A DNA stretch of 57,026 nt from Aquificaceae bacterium (GCA_025056375.1 JANWWH010000002.1:1-57026), one strand, 5' to 3'; shown: positions 1 to 8,961, numbered from the stretch's first letter. Notes: generated by a model not told the origin, from the letters alone. A program made the numbers and translations.

Positions 1-341
1 CTACCAAACTTTGTAGCCTTAACAAACAAAGGTACGGAAGACACAGAGAGTGCAGTTATCTCCTTGCTCCAGCGTAGCGTTCCATCTGGTCCCATCTTCA
101 TAATGATGGGTCTCTGCACTGGAGTCCCAGATACAATATCAGTTTTTACTCCGTACAAGACTATGTCTGTGCCGTCCACAAAGCTACCGTAAGCGGGAAA
201 GGGTGTTATCTTATATACGCTCGGGGTTATGGACTTGGGTCTTAGGTTTTTTGAGCTGGGCTTCGCCTGTAAGTGATAAATAAGTCCAGAAAGTATAAGG
301 AGAGCGGTTAAAACAAGATAGAACAAGCCGGACTTCTTCAT
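1..341 (-). CDS. N-terminal part of a secreted or membrane-anchored protein (cut by the left edge)
   Basis: An open frame runs from an ATG at 341 to the window edge without a stop (about 113 codons). A GGGAGG Shine-Dalgarno lies 6-7 bases before the ATG, and a TATAAT box sits at 372-377 on the same strand. The protein begins Met-Lys-Lys, followed by a hydrophobic stretch (about residues 5-22) typical of a signal peptide or membrane anchor. The visible remainder is polar with beta-strand character and includes a short Asp-Gly-Thr-Leu-Arg-Trp segment. That segment resembles blades of secreted beta-propeller proteins, but this is only a hint. Function is unknown, and the C-terminus and any downstream operon lie outside the window. 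Confidence 0.75.
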   Translation of the reverse strand, partial: MKKSGLFYLVLTALLILSGLIYHLQAKPSSKNLRPKSITPSVYKITPFPAYGSFVDGTDIVLYGVKTDIVSGTPVQRPIIMKMGPDGTLRWSKEITALSVSSVPLFVKATKFG

Positions 342-371
342 AGCCGTCCTCCCTTTCAAGTTCTTAGAAGA

Positions 372-377
372 ATTATA
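372..377 (-). promoter_or_regulatory. -10 box for the left-edge gene
   Basis: TATAAT on the minus strand, about 30 bases upstream of the ATG at 341, leaving a short leader that contains the GGGAGG ribosome site. No good -35 match is seen 17 bases further upstream. Confidence 0.45.
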
Positions 378-537
378 ATATAAACCAGCGGAGAAACTCC
401 GGAATAGTGAAAACCATAAGCCCTATACAGGCTAAGTCTCCGGCTGACCCATACAAAGGATTTACTCAAAACTTGGAGGGTTTTACCCACCTGCTTTTTA
501 GCTGATGGTTAAGCTTAGGGTAATTTTTTTGTCCTGC

Positions 538-543
538 TATAAT
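538..543 (+). promoter_or_regulatory. -10 box for inositol-phosphate synthase gene
   Basis: TATAAT at 538-543 predicts a start near 550. The resulting leader of about 20 bases contains GGAGG at 560-564, five bases before the ATG at 570. The -35 region is weak. Confidence 0.5.
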
Positions 544-569
544 ATTAGAAGCCCTTATCGGAGGTCAAA

Positions 570-1670
570 ATGCCAAAAATAAGGATAGCCATAGCGGGTT
601 TAGGTAACTGTGCCAGCAGTCTTATTCAGGGCGTCCATTACTACGCCAAGCACAGAGAGGATGTGAGCGGGCTTATGTTTGAGGACGTGGGCGGTTACAA
701 ACCCTGGGACATTGAAGTGGTCGCCGCCTGGGACATTGACGCAAGAAAGGTAGGCAAAGACCTTTCTGAAGCTATCTTCTCACCCCCTAACTGCACTGCG
801 GTCTTTGAACAAGAAATTCCTAAGGCAGGTGTGTTGGTAAGAAAGGGTAAGGTGCTGGACGGATACGCTAGCCACATGGCTAACTACCCGCCGGAGAGGA
901 GCTTTGTGCTTTCGGAGGAGAGAGAGGACGAGCTTGAGGATGTTGTGGCTGTTTTGAAGGAAAGCGGGGCGGACATACTAGTAAACTACGTGCCGGTTGG
1001 TTCGGAGGAGGCAGCCAGGTTCTACGCGGAGGCTTCTCTTAGGGCGGGCGTGTCTTTCATAAACGGTATGCCTACCTTCATAGTATCAGACCCACATTGG
1101 GCAAAGAGGTTTGAGCTGGAGGGTATACCGGTGGTAGGTGACGACATAAAGTCTCAAGTGGGTGCCACCATAGTGCACAGGACGCTGGTTCAGCTTTTCA
1201 CTGACAGAGGTGTGAAGGTCGATAGAACCTACCAGCTTAACTTTGGAGGCAACACGGACTTCCTTAACATGCTCGAAAGAGATAGGTTAAAAACGAAGAA
1301 GCTCTCCAAAACGGAGGCGGTCTCTTCCATGATACCTTACCAGATGGACCCTATGGATATACACATAGGACCCTCCGACTGGGTGCCTTGGCTCAAGGAC
1401 AGAAAGATAGCCTACATAAGGATAGAGGGCAGGCTTTTTGGCAACGTGCCCATGTATGTAGAGCTGAAGCTGGATGTAGAGGACTCACCCAACAGCGCAG
1501 GCTCTATGATTGACGCCATAAGGTGCTGTAAGCTGGCAAGGGACAGGGGTATAGGTGGACCTCTTTATTCCATAAGTGCTTACACTATGAAGCATCCGCC
1601 GATACAGTATCCTGACTGGCAGGCGAGAAAAATGGTAGAAGAATTCCTTCGTGGCGAGCGAGAAAGGTAG
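570..1670 (+). CDS. ino1: myo-inositol-1-phosphate synthase
   Basis: The 366-residue product is recognised as L-myo-inositol-1-phosphate synthase, the NAD-dependent enzyme that converts glucose 6-phosphate to inositol 1-phosphate in the cytoplasm. The N-terminal Gly-Leu-Gly-Asn-Cys-Ala-Ser stretch (about residues 10-16) is the dinucleotide-binding turn of the short prokaryotic form. The central Asn-Phe-Gly-Gly-Asn-Thr-Asp-Phe segment and the following Lys-rich stretch match the active-site region of the family. The ATG has GGAGG five bases upstream. Family knowledge: in hyperthermophiles this product feeds di-myo-inositol-phosphate, a heat and salt protectant, or inositol lipids; no partner gene for either route is adjacent. 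The last 20 bases overlap the next gene. Confidence 0.93.
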   Translation: MPKIRIAIAGLGNCASSLIQGVHYYAKHREDVSGLMFEDVGGYKPWDIEVVAAWDIDARKVGKDLSEAIFSPPNCTAVFEQEIPKAGVLVRKGKVLDGYASHMANYPPERSFVLSEEREDELEDVVAVLKESGADILVNYVPVGSEEAARFYAEASLRAGVSFINGMPTFIVSDPHWAKRFELEGIPVVGDDIKSQVGATIVHRTLVQLFTDRGVKVDRTYQLNFGGNTDFLNMLERDRLKTKKLSKTEAVSSMIPYQMDPMDIHIGPSDWVPWLKDRKIAYIRIEGRLFGNVPMYVELKLDVEDSPNSAGSMIDAIRCCKLARDRGIGGPLYSISAYTMKHPPIQYPDWQARKMVEEFLRGERER

Positions 1671-2700
1671 GCTCTGGTTCCACACTGCCAGCGTAGGAGA
1701 GTTCAACACCGCGAAGCCTCTTCTCAGAAGGCTTTTTATGGACTATCACATAACCCTAACCTACTTCTCTTTCAGGGCGAGAGAATACCTGAGGTCTCAA
1801 CAAGGCTTAGGTTACTTTCATGACCTTTACAGGCTACCACCCGACCTTCCACCCTTGGTCAGCTCCTTTGAGAGGAGGGTAAAACCGGACGCCATCTTCA
1901 TAATGGAAAGAGAGCTCTGGCCCTCTCTTCTTCTGTTTACAAAGGCTCCAAAGGTATGGCTCAACGCCTACGCAAAGGGTGGGCTTCTTGAGCGGTGGCT
2001 GTCCAGAAAATTTTCTCTAATAGTGGCGAGAGAAGAAAAAAGTGCGAGGGTATTAAGTTCTTACGGATGCAATGGCGTGCTTTCCTGTGGAAACCTAAAG
2101 TTCGTCCTTGAAGAACCACCACCCCTAAAACTTAGGGTTGAGGAGCATGAACTTTTAATTGCAGGTAGCACCCACAGGGGTGAGGAGGTGCTTATAGGAG
2201 AAGCTTTCAGGAAGTTAAAGAGAGAATTTAAAAACCTCAGGCTGGTTGTAGCACCGAGACACGTAAGCAGAGCCAGAGAGGTTGGGGAGCTCTTTAAGGA
2301 CTTCAGGGTTTCCTTCAGGAGCGAAGAAGAGGAAGGCTGGGAGGTGCTGGTGGTAGATACGCTGGGCGAGCTCTTTTCTCTCTACGCACTTGCAAGGGTT
2401 GCCTTCGTGGGGGGAACTTTACTGCCAGTTGGGGGGCATAACCTCCTTGAGCCTGCCTACTTCGGAAAACCCGTCCTTTACGGACCTTATACCCACAAGG
2501 TGGAGGACATCAGAGGGTTTCTTGAGGAGAGGTCTCTTGGCTTTTGCGTAAAGGACGCGGAGGAGCTCTACCAGAAAGCCCGTAGCCTACTGCGAGGAGA
2601 AGTAAGGGTAGAACCCTTTTCTATGAGAGAGTATTCAGAAAGAACTCTGAACTGCTACCTTTCCATACTTAGGAGTAAGTTGCCTTCCTTTGGACTTTAG
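1651..2700 (+). CDS. waaA: 3-deoxy-D-manno-octulosonic acid (Kdo) transferase
   Basis: The 349-residue protein is a GT-B glycosyltransferase of the KdtA/WaaA family, which adds Kdo from CMP-Kdo to lipid A precursor at the inner membrane. The N-terminal Thr-Ala-Ser-Val-Gly-Glu motif carries the family's catalytic base (Glu17 here). The C-terminal Gly-Gly-His-Asn-Leu-Leu-Glu-Pro motif is the nucleotide-binding signature. It starts with GTG inside the ino1 3' end, because a stop lies in frame at 1636, so no longer start is possible. The usual N-terminal membrane anchor or leader is therefore nearly absent, and attachment would be peripheral. Together with lpxI and an msbA-like gene elsewhere in the window it shows a lipid-A-type outer membrane. 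Confidence 0.93.
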   Translation: MASEKGRLWFHTASVGEFNTAKPLLRRLFMDYHITLTYFSFRAREYLRSQQGLGYFHDLYRLPPDLPPLVSSFERRVKPDAIFIMERELWPSLLLFTKAPKVWLNAYAKGGLLERWLSRKFSLIVAREEKSARVLSSYGCNGVLSCGNLKFVLEEPPPLKLRVEEHELLIAGSTHRGEEVLIGEAFRKLKREFKNLRLVVAPRHVSRAREVGELFKDFRVSFRSEEEEGWEVLVVDTLGELFSLYALARVAFVGGTLLPVGGHNLLEPAYFGKPVLYGPYTHKVEDIRGFLEERSLGFCVKDAEELYQKARSLLRGEVRVEPFSMREYSERTLNCYLSILRSKLPSFGL

Positions 2701-2706
2701 GTGTAA

Positions 2707-2712
2707 GATAAT
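2707..2712 (+). promoter_or_regulatory. Possible -10 box of secD (near-leaderless)
   Basis: GATAAT lies eight bases before the secD ATG at 2721. It is the weakest member of the leaderless set in this window, because an AAGGG stretch that could serve as a ribosome site lies between them. Confidence 0.3.
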
Positions 2713-2720
2713 AAGGGTAG

Positions 2721-4214
2721 ATGAGAGACTTAAAGTGGAACCTTTTCCTCCTGCTCCTGCTTTTTGTGCTCTCTGTGACGGTTGTTTCTCTAAAGCCCAT
2801 AAACTTGGGGCTTGACCTCAAAGGTGGTATATCCTTGGTCCTACAACCAGATATAAACTACAGCCTTGAGCAGGAATACGACAGATATGTAAAGGACATA
2901 GAGGAGAAGATAAGGCAGGGGGGGTTAAAGGTCCTTGAGGTAGTAGTTATAAAGGAGGGCATAAGGGTCGAGCTTCTGGAGGAAGGAGACTACCCTAAAC
3001 TTTCTGAGCTCCTGGCAAAGGAATTTCCCAGGTTTACGGTGGCAAGGAGGGAGAAGGAAGGAGTGGTTCTGAAGCTAAAGGAGCAAGAAATAGAACAGTT
3101 CAGGGTTGGAGTCCTCACGCAAACCATAGAAGTGCTCAGAAAGAGAATTGACGAGCTGGGCGTAGTTCAGCCCGTTATAACCCGCATAGGCACCGACCGC
3201 ATACTGGTGGAACTGCCCGGTCTTCTAGACCTACAGAGGGCAAAGTCTCTTGTTGGCAGGACCGCCCTTCTAGAACTAAAGCTTGTAGTAGAAAGCGGTC
3301 CAAAGGAAGCCCTTCAGGACAAGGTTACCAGAGACAGAGAGTTGCTTCCTGACAGGTTAGGTGGTGAGTGGTTTCTCGTAGAGAAGGTGCCCGTGGTAAC
3401 AGGTGCGGACCTGAAAACAGCTTACACCGCCAGTGATGAGTTTGGTATGCCCGCAGTGGGTTTCGAGCTCACCGACAGGGGTTCAAAGGTCTTTGCGGAG
3501 GCAACGGGGCAAAACATAGGCAGAAGGCTCGCCATAGTGCTGGACAAAAAGGTTATATCCGCACCAGTCATAAGGAGCAGGATAAGCGACAGGGGTCAGA
3601 TAAGTGGAAACTTTACGCTGGAAGAAGCAAAGGAACTCGCCATAGTCCTGAGGGCTGGTGCTCTACCTACCAGAGTGGAGTTCCTGCAGGAGACGGTGGT
3701 GGGTCCTTCTCTTGGGAAAGACGCCATAGAGCAGGGTATAAAGGCAGGTGTAGCAGGCTTTTTACTCCTCCTAATGCTTCTTTTGGCGCGCTACAAAACC
3801 GCCGGTCTTACTGCCACTCTCTCCATAATTCTGAACGCCCTCATGCTTTGGGCAGGGCTTGTCCTTCTCGGTGGAACGCTCACGCTACCGGGCATAGCGG
3901 GTATCATCCTGAACATGGGTATAGCGGTAGACTCCAACGTGCTCATTTTTGAAAGGGTAAAGGAAGAGCTCAGGTTGGGCAACAGCCAAAGAAAGTCCAT
4001 AGAGCTCGGCTACAGGAGAACGCTCAGCGCTGTCTGGGATACACATATAACCCTTCTGGTAGCTGCTCTAATACTCTTTCAGTTTGGTAGCGGACCAGTA
4101 AAAGGCTTCGCCACAACGCTAACCATAGGCACCATAGCCTCCTTCGTATCTAACGTATACTTTGCAAAGGTTCTCTTAGAGCTACTGAGCAAGTTGAGGC
4201 TTTTCAGGGTTTAG
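2721..4214 (+). CDS. secD: Protein translocase subunit SecD
   Basis: The 497-residue protein is the SecD half of the proton-driven SecDF motor that pulls exported proteins out of the SecYEG channel. There is one N-terminal membrane segment (about residues 7-24), then the Gly-Leu-Asp-Leu-Lys-Gly-Gly motif diagnostic of SecD. A periplasmic P1 domain with the repeated Val-Leu-Arg-Lys-Arg-Ile-Asp-Glu-Leu-Gly motif follows, and then five C-terminal membrane segments with the Gly-Ile-Ala-Val-Asp-Ser-Asn-Val-Leu-Ile-Phe-Glu motif. SecF, usually the next gene, is not here; a flagellar gene on the other strand follows, overlapping the secD stop by four bases. Confidence 0.96.
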   Translation: MRDLKWNLFLLLLLFVLSVTVVSLKPINLGLDLKGGISLVLQPDINYSLEQEYDRYVKDIEEKIRQGGLKVLEVVVIKEGIRVELLEEGDYPKLSELLAKEFPRFTVARREKEGVVLKLKEQEIEQFRVGVLTQTIEVLRKRIDELGVVQPVITRIGTDRILVELPGLLDLQRAKSLVGRTALLELKLVVESGPKEALQDKVTRDRELLPDRLGGEWFLVEKVPVVTGADLKTAYTASDEFGMPAVGFELTDRGSKVFAEATGQNIGRRLAIVLDKKVISAPVIRSRISDRGQISGNFTLEEAKELAIVLRAGALPTRVEFLQETVVGPSLGKDAIEQGIKAGVAGFLLLLMLLLARYKTAGLTATLSIILNALMLWAGLVLLGGTLTLPGIAGIILNMGIAVDSNVLIFERVKEELRLGNSQRKSIELGYRRTLSAVWDTHITLLVAALILFQFGSGPVKGFATTLTIGTIASFVSNVYFAKVLLELLSKLRLFRV

Positions 4215-5242
4215 AGATAAAGGCTGAAGCTCTCGTTTCTATACTCTGAGGCTTCTGAGAGGTTCTTCAAGAGGTCGGGGTTACCCTTTTCTCTTTCTTC
4301 TCTTTTACCACCCTGCCTTCCCTCAGAGATGTAGAGATTGCTTCCGTTTAACTTGAGAACCTCAAGGGTGTATCCTAGGCTCTGCAAAGATTGAACCAGT
4401 TTCTGCACTTCAAAGGTGCTCGGTTGCACGTAGGCTTCCTCTTTTAGATTTATGAAGAGCTTAAGCCTTTCACCAAGAAGGTTCAACTTTACGTTAGCCT
4501 CCTCAACACGCAAGTTTATGTGCTTTGATTCTTGGCTAGGCACGGGGCGTTTTTCTGTAGCTTCCACTCTGGTCTCCTCGTAGTCTTTAGAGAGTATCAC
4601 CTCCTTGTAGCCTTGACCGTAAAAGAAGGATGTGTCACCGCCCTCTTCCTCCTTTTTAACCTTACCCATGTCCTCTCTTACTTTGGGCTCCAAGGCATCT
4701 TCTAAAAGACTTATAGGCTCTACAGGTTTTTGAAACCCTTGCCCCGAGTTACCCGCAGTCAGCTTCCCTCCACTTAAAACATTTTCTTCCTTCCGCTCAA
4801 ATGTGAGAAATTTATCTGCAGATTCTGCGTAGGGTTTTGGAGTTAGTTCTACCTCCCAACCCTCTTCCAAGAGCTCACCCTCCTGCACTCCGCTGGAGGT
4901 CTTCCGTAAGAGTTGATAAATCTCGAGGGGGTTTATATTTTCCTTCAAAGTATAACTGAGAAAACTTCTCTCTTCTTTTCCTTCTCCTCTGAGAATAAAA
5001 GTCAAGGGTTCTTCTATTTGAGAGGTAGAGTTCAGGTTGAGAGGGATTATACCTCCAAGGGCTTCTAAGATGGAGGGTTGAAGGAGCGCAGTTTTCTCAT
5101 GAGCTTCTCCTTCTTTTCCTTCATCGAGCTCCTCCATAACTTCAAAAAGTAGAGAGATAAAGTCTGAGCCCTTTGTATGCGTAACTCTTAAAACTCCGAA
5201 GGCTCTGGGCTCAAGTTCTGCGTCAACCCTTTCACTTTTCAT
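4211..5242 (-). CDS. fliK: Flagellar hook-length control protein FliK-like
   Basis: This 343-residue protein lies at the far end of the flagellar cluster. Most of it is low-complexity, polar and Glu/Ser-rich, as in FliK rulers. The C-terminal third has the FliK type III substrate-switch pattern: an Asn-Leu-Arg-Val-Glu-Glu-Ala strand, Val-Lys-Leu-Asn-Leu, Leu-Lys-Leu-Phe-Ile, then a helix ending in Leu-Gly-Tyr-Thr-Leu-Glu-Val-Leu. FliK measures hook length and switches export specificity through FlhB, which is encoded nearby. The ATG follows a GGGGGG-type ribosome site, with AT-rich promoter-like sequence at about 5258-5272. The assignment rests on context and fold pattern because FliK is poorly conserved. 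It is shorter than most FliK proteins. Confidence 0.7.
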   Translation of the reverse strand: MKSERVDAELEPRAFGVLRVTHTKGSDFISLLFEVMEELDEGKEGEAHEKTALLQPSILEALGGIIPLNLNSTSQIEEPLTFILRGEGKEERSFLSYTLKENINPLEIYQLLRKTSSGVQEGELLEEGWEVELTPKPYAESADKFLTFERKEENVLSGGKLTAGNSGQGFQKPVEPISLLEDALEPKVREDMGKVKKEEEGGDTSFFYGQGYKEVILSKDYEETRVEATEKRPVPSQESKHINLRVEEANVKLNLLGERLKLFINLKEEAYVQPSTFEVQKLVQSLQSLGYTLEVLKLNGSNLYISEGRQGGKREEREKGNPDLLKNLSEASEYRNESFSLYL

Positions 5243-5372
5243 TACACCCCCCGCTCTTTATATAATTATAGACCCAAGATGGAAAATTTCAAGCACCCCA
5301 CTCCGAAAATTCTTGAAAGGGAAACCCACCTCCTTCTTACCCTAAAGTTTTGCGCGTTAGAAGTCCTCTCCT

Positions 5373-5774
5373 TTAACTATCCCAGCCCGAACCGGAAGAA
5401 GTCCAGCTATCGTAATGGCTGTATGTATCCCAGCTTGAGGAACTCCAGTCATCACTACCACTCAAACTCTCTTCATGGAGGCCATGGTAAAGAGGACAGG
5501 AAGGGTCCCATAGAGCTCTGGACAGGTTGCAATCGTCACTCCAGCCTGAAATACCATCTTCCAATAGAGAAGAGGAGGAACCTGCTTTGTGCTTTTCCTC
5601 AGAGGAAAAGACATTGCTCTGGCTGGTTCCTTCATAGCAATGCATAGGACTATCCTCTTGAAAAGGCTTATCCTCAGCCTTCCGCTCGTTGTTTTGAGGG
5701 AAAGCCTCCTTGTTGGCAAGGTTTATCTTCCATATAAGGAACAGGACCACAACCAGAAGGAGCACATACTCCAT
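5373..5774 (-). CDS. Small membrane-anchored protein with Ser/Trp/Asp-rich tail
   Basis: I do not recognise the family. The 133-residue product starts with a single hydrophobic helix (about residues 3-17), then becomes strongly polar. The last 30 or so residues are almost only Ser, Trp, Asp, Gly and Tyr. The start is well supported: AAGGAGG lies 8-9 bases before the ATG at 5774, and AT-rich promoter-like sequence (5793-5800) lies just upstream. It sits between the DUF2905 gene and fliK on the same strand, so a role in flagellar or envelope assembly is possible but only by position. The overlapping plus-strand frame lacks a ribosome site and was rejected. Confidence 0.6.
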   Translation of the reverse strand: MEYVLLLVVVLFLIWKINLANKEAFPQNNERKAEDKPFQEDSPMHCYEGTSQSNVFSSEEKHKAGSSSSLLEDGISGWSDDCNLSRALWDPSCPLYHGLHEESLSGSDDWSSSSWDTYSHYDSWTSSGSGWDS

Positions 5775-5936
5775 CTTCCTACCTCCTTACCCATATAATA
5801 ACGGGCAAAAAGTCAAAAAACTGACAGGACTGTCTTATGCTCCTTTGTATGTAGCTCTTTCTCTTACTTCATAGCATAGAGCATAACAACAGGTCATATA
5901 AACATACCTAACTGAGCCATGGGCATCCTTTTTGGA

Positions 5937-6164
5937 TTACCTTTTCAAAAGGCTTAGCAGTAAGGTAAAAAGAGCTGACAGAAGAAGGCTGAGTATGAGA
6001 GAGGTAGCCAGAGGAAAGTAAAGGGTAAAACCCTCCTTCCTTATGACTATGTCTCCCGGTAGTCTTCCAAGCCCGAAGGGCAGTTTCTCAAAGAAGGTAA
6101 GCAAGAGACCAAGAACTACGAGGAAAAACCCTATCAGAAGAAGAACCTTTCCTAATTCGTTCAT
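5937..6164 (-). CDS. DUF2905-family small membrane protein
   Basis: The 75-residue protein has two membrane helices (about residues 5-25 and 51-72) separated by the Gly-Arg-Leu-Pro-Gly-Asp-Ile segment typical of DUF2905 proteins. Biochemical function is unknown. It is the last member of the coupled flagellar export operon: its ATG overlaps the flhB stop by four bases. In many bacteria this family is found next to unrelated genes, so a flagellar role should not be assumed. Confidence 0.82.
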   Translation of the reverse strand: MNELGKVLLLIGFFLVVLGLLLTFFEKLPFGLGRLPGDIVIRKEGFTLYFPLATSLILSLLLSALFTLLLSLLKR

Positions 6165-7207
6165 ACCGCCACCTGCCTTTTTCTGAACATGATAAAGGCT
6201 ATAATCTCCGCTACCGCCTTGTAGAACTTGGGTGGTATCTCTTCACCGATTTCCACGACAGGATACATAGCCCTTGCCAGTTCCTCCTTCCTTATTATAG
6301 GCACACCCTCTTCCTTCGCTATTTGCATTATCCTCTCCGCTACAGAGCCCTTACCCTTTGCCAGCACCTTTGGTGCTCTGTCTCCCTTCTCGGGATCGTA
6401 ACGGAGGGCTATAGCTATGTGAGTGGGGTTGGTTATTACCACGCTTGCCTTTGGCACTTCCTGCATCATCCTTCCGCGAGCAAGCTGTCTCATCCTCCTC
6501 CTTATCGCACCTTTCACCTGAGGGTTTCCTTCCTGTTGTTTGTATTCCTCCTTAACCTCCTCTCTACTCATCCTTATTCTTTTTTCGTAATCCCACCTCT
6601 TGTAGGCGTAGTCAAACAAGGCTATGAGTATGGCAAATATGCTTAGAACTACTACTACCTTAAAAAGGAGTTTAAGAAGGAAGAGCGCAAAGCTGAAAGC
6701 GTCCTCGGATGGTGCCCTGAGAAGATACTCTACATCCCCCTTTATCAGAAAATAGGAAACTAACATAAATAGAGAGACCTTAAGGAGGTTTTTCGTTAAT
6801 TCAAAGGCGGTGGTGAGAGAAAATATCCTCTTCATGCCCTCAAAAGGGTTAATCCTTTCCCACTTAAATTGGAGCGGCTTTAGTGTGAATATAAAGCCAA
6901 ACTGACCCACATGGGTAAGCACCACCGTAAGCATAGCCACGAGGAAAAGGGGAAGAAGAAGCTTGGGGAAGTGCTCGCTTATGTAGGCGATGGCAAGGGT
7001 AGGGCTTGCAGAGGGGTTAAGGGCTACAAACCTTAAAAAAACCACAACCTCGTAGAAGAGGTAACCACCAGTGAAGAAGAGAAGCAAAGAGGAAAGGAAA
7101 ACGGTAATGGAGGAGGATAGCTCAGGGCTTTTGGCTACGTTTCCCTCTTCTCTGAGTTTCTTCCGTCGATAGGGCGTTGCTCTCTCCGTTTTATTTTCCT
7201 GAGCCAT
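6161..7207 (-). CDS. flhB: Flagellar export gate protein FlhB
   Basis: The 348-residue protein is the substrate-specificity switch of the flagellar type III export gate. Four membrane helices fill residues about 30-200. A cytoplasmic domain follows with the self-cleavage motif Asn-Pro-Thr-His at about 260-263, normally cut between Asn and Pro. The N-terminus is the usual charged segment (Gln-Glu-Asn-Lys-Thr-Glu-Arg-Ala-Thr). It begins one base after fliR ends and overlaps the next gene by four bases, so the export genes are translationally coupled. Confidence 0.97.
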   Translation of the reverse strand: MAQENKTERATPYRRKKLREEGNVAKSPELSSSITVFLSSLLLFFTGGYLFYEVVVFLRFVALNPSASPTLAIAYISEHFPKLLLPLFLVAMLTVVLTHVGQFGFIFTLKPLQFKWERINPFEGMKRIFSLTTAFELTKNLLKVSLFMLVSYFLIKGDVEYLLRAPSEDAFSFALFLLKLLFKVVVVLSIFAILIALFDYAYKRWDYEKRIRMSREEVKEEYKQQEGNPQVKGAIRRRMRQLARGRMMQEVPKASVVITNPTHIAIALRYDPEKGDRAPKVLAKGKGSVAERIMQIAKEEGVPIIRKEELARAMYPVVEIGEEIPPKFYKAVAEIIAFIMFRKRQVAV

Positions 7208-7208
7208 A

Positions 7209-7967
7209 TCAACCCCCCATCAAGCTTACGAACTTAATTATATATTCCTTAAGGTGGGAGGAAAAAACCCAAAGGGTCACGGGCAAAGAAAGGAAAAGCA
7301 CGAGAAGTCCTATAAAGAGCTGTATGGGCAAGCCTACTATAAAGACATTAATCTGAGGTATGAACCTGTTTATGAGAGCAAGCACCAGATTGAAAACAAG
7401 CATAACCACTATCACTGGAAGGGCAACCTTGAAAGCAAGAAGAAAGCTTTCGTAAAAAAAACCCAGAAAAACCTCAGGGTTAAGCCCGTAAAGGTTGAAA
7501 GCCCCTGGAGGAATCCTTTCAAAACTCCTCCCAAGGGCAAGAAGGGTTATCTCCGCACCACCCAGAGAGAGAAAGAGAAGATTAGCTATCAGTGAAAAGA
7601 TGAAAGCCATAACCGTCGTCTGAGGCTGTTGAGGGTTAAAGACGGTGGCAAGACCAAGACCAATGTTCACGCTTATGAGCTCGCCTGCCATCTGCAAGGC
7701 GTCAAAGAGAAGCCTGAGCATGAGACCTGCGGTAAAGCCAAAAAGAAACTCCTTTAAAACCGCCATAAAAAAGTGAGCTGTAGTGGGGAACTCTATTGGC
7801 TTTACATCCACGTACAAAAAAAGGGCAAAGCCGACGGCGGTGGCAAGAAAAGCCTTAAAAGTGCCCGGTAGGAACTCTCTTCCAAAGACTGGCACCAGTA
7901 TGAGAAAGCTCAGAACTCTGGTGTATACGAGGAAGAGGGTAAGAAGGGCGTTTATGTCAAGGCTCAT
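7209..7967 (-). CDS. fliR: Flagellar export gate protein FliR
   Basis: The 252-residue all-helical membrane protein has the family pattern, including the conserved Arg-Val motif near the N-terminus and the Asn-x-Gly-Leu-Gly-Leu-Ala-Thr-x-Phe-Asn-Pro segment in the middle. FliR joins FliP and FliQ in the cone-shaped export gate. Its start overlaps the fliQ stop by four bases. Confidence 0.96.
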   Translation of the reverse strand: MSLDINALLTLFLVYTRVLSFLILVPVFGREFLPGTFKAFLATAVGFALFLYVDVKPIEFPTTAHFFMAVLKEFLFGFTAGLMLRLLFDALQMAGELISVNIGLGLATVFNPQQPQTTVMAFIFSLIANLLFLSLGGAEITLLALGRSFERIPPGAFNLYGLNPEVFLGFFYESFLLAFKVALPVIVVMLVFNLVLALINRFIPQINVFIVGLPIQLFIGLLVLFLSLPVTLWVFSSHLKEYIIKFVSLMGG

Positions 7968-8233
7968 CGGAGCCAGCTGGGTATGTTTATGATAAGCTCC
8001 TTAGTGTAGTCAAGGAGCTTACCAAGCATCCAAGCACCAAGGATAAGAACCGTCAGATAGGCAGCGATTATCTTGGGTATGTAGCTGAGGGTCATTTCCT
8101 GTATCTGAGTGGCGGACTGAAGGATGCTTATGACCAACCCAACCAGAAAGGTAGCTATTAGAACGGGGGCGGAGAGCATAAGAGCCATCTCCAAAGCCTT
8201 CTGCCCAAGGGATATGACCATATCCGGGCTCAT
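7964..8233 (-). CDS. fliQ: Flagellar export gate protein FliQ
   Basis: The 89-residue protein with two membrane helices contains the Gly-Leu-Val-Ile-Ser-Ile-Leu-Gln-Ser-Ala-Thr-Gln-Ile-Gln-Glu motif that defines FliQ. In the gate four copies surround the FliP-FliR core. It overlaps fliP by four bases upstream and fliR by four bases downstream. Confidence 0.97.
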   Translation of the reverse strand: MSPDMVISLGQKALEMALMLSAPVLIATFLVGLVISILQSATQIQEMTLSYIPKIIAAYLTVLILGAWMLGKLLDYTKELIINIPSWLR

Positions 8234-8961
8234 TGGTAACTCCTCACAAGGGATAATACTACAAGCTCCCAGCCGTTGGCAAGCACGAAGAGCATCACCT
8301 TAAAGGGTAGAGATATTATCTGGGGCGGTATCATCAGAATACCCATGGATATAAGTATGGAAGCCACCACCAAGTCTATAATCAGAAAGGGTAGGTAGAG
8401 GAGAAAAACAATCTGAAAGGCGGTGGCTATTTCACTGACCATGAAAGCGGGTATTACCACGCTTAGAGGTATGTCTTGGGGCTTTTGGATGCGCTCCTTT
8501 TCCTCCTTTGGTAGGTTTGCCAAATCAAGAAAAACCTTGAGGCTTTCCTTTCGCGTATTTTTTACCATAAACTCCTTCATGAGAGATGAGGTCCTCTCAA
8601 AGAAGACTTGGTCTGTTATTTGGTTCTTAAAAAGGGGCTGGAGAGCCTGCTGATTTATGGCATCAAAGACGGGCTTCATGATGAAGAAGGTAAGAAAGAG
8701 AGCGAGAGAGACGATTACTTGGTTGGGTGGGACGGTAGGAACACCCAGTGCCTGTCTTAGAAGTGAAAGAACTATCACAATCCTTATAAAAGAAGTGGTC
8801 ATAATCAGTATGGAAGGGGCGAGAGAGAGAACGGTCAGAAGTATCAAAAGCCTTATGGAGGTATCCAGTTGTCCTGTGCCTACCCTCAGGTCTATGTTGG
8901 GTATTATCTGTTGGGAAAGGGCGGGGCTAAGAAAAAGAAGGCTAAGGACTACCAGCTTCAT
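8230..8961 (-). CDS. fliP: Flagellar export gate protein FliP
   Basis: The 243-residue protein starts with a cleavable signal peptide (about residues 1-16, ending Ala-Leu-Ser), as known for FliP. It carries the family motifs Thr-Ser-Phe-Ile-Arg-Ile-Val-Ile-Val-Leu-Ser-Leu-Leu-Arg and Pro-Pro-Asn-Gln-Val. Five FliP copies form the core of the export gate. The start lies 20 bases inside the fliO gene. Confidence 0.97.
   Translation of the reverse strand: MKLVVLSLLFLSPALSQQIIPNIDLRVGTGQLDTSIRLLILLTVLSLAPSILIMTTSFIRIVIVLSLLRQALGVPTVPPNQVIVSLALFLTFFIMKPVFDAINQQALQPLFKNQITDQVFFERTSSLMKEFMVKNTRKESLKVFLDLANLPKEEKERIQKPQDIPLSVVIPAFMVSEIATAFQIVFLLYLPFLIIDLVVASILISMGILMIPPQIISLPFKVMLFVLANGWELVVLSLVRSYQ

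Noticed and set aside
400-500. Riboswitch in front of ino1 (fluoride or c-di-GMP type considered)
   Set aside because: Isolated words such as GCTGATGG and CTCCGGC recall these classes, but the rest of the consensus is missing and the segment lies upstream of the likely transcript start.
5279-5647. 122-codon plus-strand frame
   Set aside because: It lies antisense to the small membrane protein gene, has no ribosome site, and reads as Arg/Ser/His-rich noise; the minus-strand frame has a clear start signal and a membrane helix.
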